Shown here: positions 61,050-64,000 of the stretch, one piece after another | Layout of the letters: each line of letters starts with the position of its first letter | How positions within the stretch are numbered: position 1 is the first letter of the stretch | Source of the DNA: Sedimentitalea todarodis | GTDB lineage: Bacteria > Pseudomonadota > Alphaproteobacteria > Rhodobacterales > Rhodobacteraceae | Assembly: GCF_032595355.1 (NCBI RefSeq) | Contig: NZ_JASMWN010000001.1 | Coordinates: forward strand, 248,001 to 312,000 | DNA length: 64,000 nucleotides | Direction: 5' to 3' | The notes under the pieces: model-generated | What the model was told of the DNA's origin: nothing | Database searches by the model: none | The model's input: only the letters and a program-made list of their open reading frames with translations | Program-made: the position numbers and the translations under genes

Positions 61050-61499
61050 TTATTCCACTGGCCCTAGTGGTGGCAAGGAATTGATCCACGTGTTGTCATC
61101 AACAACTATGCCAGCGTCGAGTAGCTCTGCAAAATACTTTCGATTTTTTCTGATTTCCTTGTCCTTTTGGTATTCGCTCTCCCAACACGAACTATCTTCG
61201 AGGCAACTTGTGAGGCTCTCAAGATAGAGCGTAATGACTCTAGCGGTGTTGAAAACGGTAGCGAGATATCCGTTTGAAATCTTCACTGCCTCACGAGTCC
61301 AAGTCCTCTTCTTCTTTGTCACAAATCGCTCAAAGGTCCATGTAATGCGATCGGGAGTAGACTCAGTAAAAGATATCGACCCATGAGCAATGATGGTTCT
61401 TACTGCGTAGAGCTCATCTAGCTGATATTGTAGCCACAGGAGATTGAGTTCTCCGGTCTGAAGAATCGGAACTTTTAGTGGTTTTGGGGAGTTGGCCAC
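61050..61499 (-). pseudogene. Truncated hypothetical gene next to the IS element
   Basis: The frame begins at a GTG only 19 bp from the IS end and stays open upstream into the IS (codons reading TFLINAVANSPKPLK). This is what a gene cut at its 5' end by the insertion looks like. About 149 residues remain, including DELYAVRTIIAHGSISFTE, a motif reminiscent of the RxxxxAHG region of some HEPN-like domains. It is richer in AT than the rest of the window. Function is unknown, and the HEPN link is weak. Confidence 0.5.
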
Positions 61500-61517
61500 G
61501 GCATTGATCAGGAAGGT

Positions 61518-61567
61518 AGAGGTGGTCCTGGATTTTCGACCAGTTTGCAGCCTTGTTAAGATGGATC
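61518..61567. repeat. IS left terminal inverted repeat
   Basis: Matches the right end (62736-62777) over about 40 bases with several mismatches and an 8-nt gap near its middle. Confidence 0.75.
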
Positions 61568-61578
61568 AGGTTTTCAAA

Positions 61579-62409
61579 TCAGGCTGCTAATCTCATTGGT
61601 TCTGTTTTGCTGGCATATGCCTCGTCAGGGGTCAAGATTCCGTGCGTCGAGTGCGGGCGTTCAGCATTGTAGTCGGCCAGCCACTTTCCGATGCCAGCCC
61701 TCGCCTCTGAGCCCCTTTCGAAGGCACGTATATAGACGCATTCGTACTTCAAGGATCGCCAGAGCCGTTCGATCATGCGGTTGTCACGCCACGCGCCTTT
61801 GCCATCCATGCTGATCTTTATCTTTGCCTCGGTGAGCACGTCGACCCAGTCGCCGCTGGTAAATTGGCTTCCCTGATCCGTGTTGAATACTTCCGGCGTG
61901 CCGTGTTTGGCCAAAGCCTCGTTCAGGGCCTCGATGCAGAATCCTGCATCCATGCTGTTCGATAAGCGCCAGCTCAGAACCTTGCGACTGTGCCAATCCA
62001 TGATCGCCACCAGATACAGGAAACCACGCCGCATCGGGATGTATGTAATGTCAGCGCACCAAACCTGGTTCGGGCGGTCGATCACCAAATTGCGCAACAG
62101 ATATGGCCAAATCTTATGCTGCGGATGCTTTCTACTGGTGTTGGGTTCCTGATAAATCGGAACCAAACGCATAAGGCGCATCAACCGCCGGACACGATGA
62201 CGGCCACATTGGTGATTATTGCGCTTCATATATCGAGCCATTTGGCGTGACCCATACCATGGCGTTTCCAAAAACTGCTTATCAATGATCCCCATGAACC
62301 GCAGGTTCTCGGTACTTTCGCCCTTTGGCTCATAGTAAAGATTGGACCGCGTCAGTGTTAGCAGGGCACATTGTCGGCGAACGCTCAGCTTGTGGTCCTT
62401 GCTCACCAT
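61579..62409 (-). CDS. IS3-family transposase OrfB
   Basis: This 276-residue frame is the catalytic half. The HTH_21-like start (SVRRQCALLTLTRSNLYYEP) is followed by the rve integrase core with the DDE residues in WCADITYIPM, NTDQGSQFTS and the E of RMIERLWRSLKYE. The frame is intact, ending in PMRLAA. Its start lies on the run of six A residues at the end of orfA, from which it is probably made as an OrfAB fusion by -1 frameshift. Confidence 0.93.
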   Translation of the reverse strand: MVSKDHKLSVRRQCALLTLTRSNLYYEPKGESTENLRFMGIIDKQFLETPWYGSRQMARYMKRNNHQCGRHRVRRLMRLMRLVPIYQEPNTSRKHPQHKIWPYLLRNLVIDRPNQVWCADITYIPMRRGFLYLVAIMDWHSRKVLSWRLSNSMDAGFCIEALNEALAKHGTPEVFNTDQGSQFTSGDWVDVLTEAKIKISMDGKGAWRDNRMIERLWRSLKYECVYIRAFERGSEARAGIGKWLADYNAERPHSTHGILTPDEAYASKTEPMRLAA

Positions 62410-62711
62410 TTTTTGCCTCGCGTTCCGAGAAGTTGGTGCGAGGCATCGGCCAAAAAATCCCGTTCCACCACGAGCTGGCCAATCTTGGAATGCAGCTTGT
62501 CAACTTCGGTGGCGTTAATCTGTTCTGGTGCCGCGCCTCGGCGCGCGAATGCCGCCGCCATGTTCTCTATCGCAGCCCGCTTCCATGTGCCGATCTGAGT
62601 CGGATGCACACCATATTTTTTGGACAGTTCCGCCAGCGTCATCTCCTCCCGGATCGCTTCAAGCGCAACGCGGGCTTTGAATTCTGGCGAATGGTTCTTT
62701 CGTTTCTTCAT
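62403..62711 (-). CDS. IS3-family transposase OrfA (helix-turn-helix)
   Basis: This 102-residue protein has the HTH_Tnp_1 motif (KNHSPEFKARVALEAIREEMTLAELSKKYGVHPTQIGTWKRAAIE) and a leucine-zipper-like tail. It ends GTRGKKW. A run of six A on the minus strand (62409-62414) just before its stop is a suitable -1 slippage site to enter orfB. Confidence 0.92.
   Translation of the reverse strand: MKKRKNHSPEFKARVALEAIREEMTLAELSKKYGVHPTQIGTWKRAAIENMAAAFARRGAAPEQINATEVDKLHSKIGQLVVERDFLADASHQLLGTRGKKW
62409..62414 (-). other. A6 slippery site for -1 frameshifting
   Basis: AAAAAA precedes TGGTGA in the orfA phase, whereas the orfB phase takes the last A into ATG. A slip back by one base at this run joins the two frames, as known for IS3-family elements. 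Confidence 0.7.
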
Positions 62712-62735
62712 TCTGGATCACTTCTTTCATCATGC

Positions 62736-62777
62736 GATCCACCTTAACAACTGGTCCGAAATCCCGCGACCACCTCT
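62736..62777. repeat. IS right terminal inverted repeat
   Basis: Reverse complement reads AGAGGTGGTCGCGGGATTTC and onwards, related to the left end at 61518-61567. Confidence 0.75.
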
Positions 62778-62860
62778 CTTTTGCATTGCCTGCATTTAGG
62801 CCAGGTGCGGATGTTTGGTGCACGGTGCTGGGCGGGTGGTTTCGGGTGGCTGGGTTCCGG

Positions 62861-64000
62861 TCAATTCCCTGCGCTTTCCATCTTGCGGTTCTCGATGACC
62901 TCTTCCAGCCACCCCAGCCTCATCTCGGGAACCGAAGACAGCAACAGGTCGGTATAGTCGTCAAACGGTGGGCTCAGAACCTCGGTCTTTGAGCCATAGC
63001 GCTGCACCTTGCCCTGATACATCACGGCAATGCTGTCGGCGATGGCGCGCACCGTGGCGAGATCGTGAGTGATGAAGAGATAGGCCACATCTTCGACCTT
63101 TTGCAGTTCGAGCAAAAGCTTCAGGATGCCGTCCGCAACTAACGGGTCGAGCGCCGATGTCACCTCGTCGCAGATGATCATCTTGGGCTTGGCCGCCAGG
63201 GCGCGGGCGATACAGACGCGCTGTTTCTGGCCACCGGACAGTTCCGCCGGATAGCGATCCTGAAAGCCGTCGCCCAGTTCGATTTCGTCCAGCAATTCCT
63301 GGATGCGCTGCTGTTTTTCACGTCCCTTGAGACCGAAATAGAATTCGAGCGGGCGGCCAATAAGGGTGCCGACCGTCTGGCGGGGGTTCATCGCGACGTC
63401 GGCCATCTGATAGATCATCTGCAATTCGCGGAGATCCTCAAGGGTGCGGCCTTCGAATGCCGGGCTGAGAGTGCGCCCTGCAAAGTCGATGACGCCGTCG
63501 CGCGGCGGCAGCAGCCCGGTGATGACACGGGCCAGCGTGGATTTGCCAGAGCCGCTCTCGCCAACGATAGCGAGGGTCTGGCCCGGATGCAGATCAACGC
63601 TGACATCATGCAGCACGTCAAACTGCGTACCGGGATAGCGCGCGGTGATGTTCCTTACCGACAGCACCGGTTCCGGGGTCGGCTCCTTTTCGATATGCTT
63701 GATCGAGCGGACGGACACCAGCGCCTGCGTATACTCTTCCTGGGGTGCGTTGATGATCTGATCGGTGGTGCCGTATTCGACCATGTCACCCATGCGCAGC
63801 ACCATGATGTGATCGCTGACCTGCGCCACCACGGCCAGGTCATGGGTGATGTAGAGCGCAGCGACACCGGTGTCGCGGATCGCGTCCTTGATGGCGGCCA
63901 ACACGTCAATCTGCGTGGTCACATCAAGCGCCGTGGTGGGTTCGTCAAACACCACCAAATCGGGTTCGGGGCAGAGTGCCAGCGCCGTCATGCAGCGTTG
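62861..64000 (-). CDS. Tandem ABC ATPase of oligopeptide/glutathione-type uptake (3' part)
   Basis: The frame is open to the right edge; the first residues visible are QRCMTALAL, the end of the LSGG signature region of the first ATPase domain. A full second ATPase domain follows (GESGSGKSTLARV, LSGGQKQRVCIARAL, ICDEVTSALDPLVADGILK). Such double ATPases (GsiA/YejF type) power dipeptide, glutathione or nickel uptake. The permease and binding-protein genes should be to the right of the window. The downstream end is 83 bp from the IS. Confidence 0.9.
   Translation of the reverse strand, partial: QRCMTALALCPEPDLVVFDEPTTALDVTTQIDVLAAIKDAIRDTGVAALYITHDLAVVAQVSDHIMVLRMGDMVEYGTTDQIINAPQEEYTQALVSVRSIKHIEKEPTPEPVLSVRNITARYPGTQFDVLHDVSVDLHPGQTLAIVGESGSGKSTLARVITGLLPPRDGVIDFAGRTLSPAFEGRTLEDLRELQMIYQMADVAMNPRQTVGTLIGRPLEFYFGLKGREKQQRIQELLDEIELGDGFQDRYPAELSGGQKQRVCIARALAAKPKMIICDEVTSALDPLVADGILKLLLELQKVEDVAYLFITHDLATVRAIADSIAVMYQGKVQRYGSKTEVLSPPFDDYTDLLLSSVPEMRLGWLEEVIENRKMESAGN

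Larger units (their letters stand above)
61518..62777 (-). mobile_element. IS3-family insertion sequence
   Basis: The element of about 1.26 kb has orfA and orfB overlapping by 7 bp and imperfect terminal inverted repeats. The left end reads AGAGGTGGTCCTGG and the right end (reverse strand) AGAGGTGGTCGCGG, followed by related TTTTCGACCAGT / TTTCGGACCAGT. IS3 elements normally start with TG, so the true ends may be a few bases inside. No clear target-site duplication is present. Confidence 0.85.

Noticed and set aside
61510..62785. Target-site duplication of the IS
   Set aside because: The 3-5 bp next to each candidate end are not direct repeats, so no duplication can be claimed.

Overview
The window looks like chromosomal DNA of a marine-type alphaproteobacterium of the Rhodobacterales (Roseobacter group). 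This rests on the tad/Flp pilus genes with the pilin core DEDGAVTVDWVVLTAA, the order ctaC-ctaB-small ORF-ctaG-ctaE-surf1-thrC-M16 peptidase, the cluster NDUFA12-mlaD-DUF2155-aat-accC-accB, and high GC with many ATGA/GTGA stop-start overlaps. The taxonomic call is inferred from gene content; no marker gene was searched.

Layout. 1-922: 5' part of a ligase-associated DEXH helicase (minus). 987-13638: a Tad/Flp pilus locus on the minus strand. In transcription order it holds three Flp pilins, cpaB, the cpaC/rcpA secretin, an OmpA-type lipoprotein, tadZ, tadA, tadB, tadC, two TPR lipoproteins, the prepilin peptidase cpaA, and an uncharacterised AAA+ ATPase. Next come a plus-strand lytic transglycosylase with a strong terminator, then scoAB (succinyl-CoA:3-ketoacid CoA transferase), topA, dprA and tldD on the minus strand. 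22285-30605 (plus): cytochrome aa3 oxidase subunits and assembly factors, SURF1, threonine synthase, an M16 peptidase, a GNAT acetyltransferase and an exported MBL-fold protein with an altered metal motif. 30627-35270: FAD-linked oxidase, fasciclin protein, apt, a LysE exporter and mtnP (adenine/methylthioadenosine salvage). 35551-39262: a complex I accessory subunit, MlaD, a DUF2155 protein, aat, and accC/accB of acetyl-CoA carboxylase.

39629-48669: acyl-CoA ligase plus 3-hydroxybutyrate dehydrogenase-like SDR, a ScfR-type XRE regulator, a single-domain response regulator, a small membrane protein, a sensor kinase fused to an SLC5 symporter module, and an orphan SpoA/FliM-like protein. The first half suggests carbon overflow and short-chain acid metabolism with its own sensing. 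48685-50198: a DUF442 protein and a persulfide-dioxygenase-like MBL protein. Upstream of the latter is a strong palindrome containing ATTC-N8-GAAT, the form reported for the sulfide-responsive repressor SqrR. 50462-51320: small proteins including a GapR-like nucleoid protein. 51324-53874: modABC molybdate uptake. 53959-60778: an uncharacterised protein, an ABC exporter, an acyl-CoA synthetase, an HSL-type hydrolase and an alkaline-phosphatase-superfamily enzyme. From about 60800 the composition becomes AT-richer: an IS3-family element (61518-62777) has inserted against a reading frame that appears 5'-truncated. The window ends in a partial oligopeptide-type tandem ABC ATPase. No tRNA, rRNA or CRISPR was recognised.
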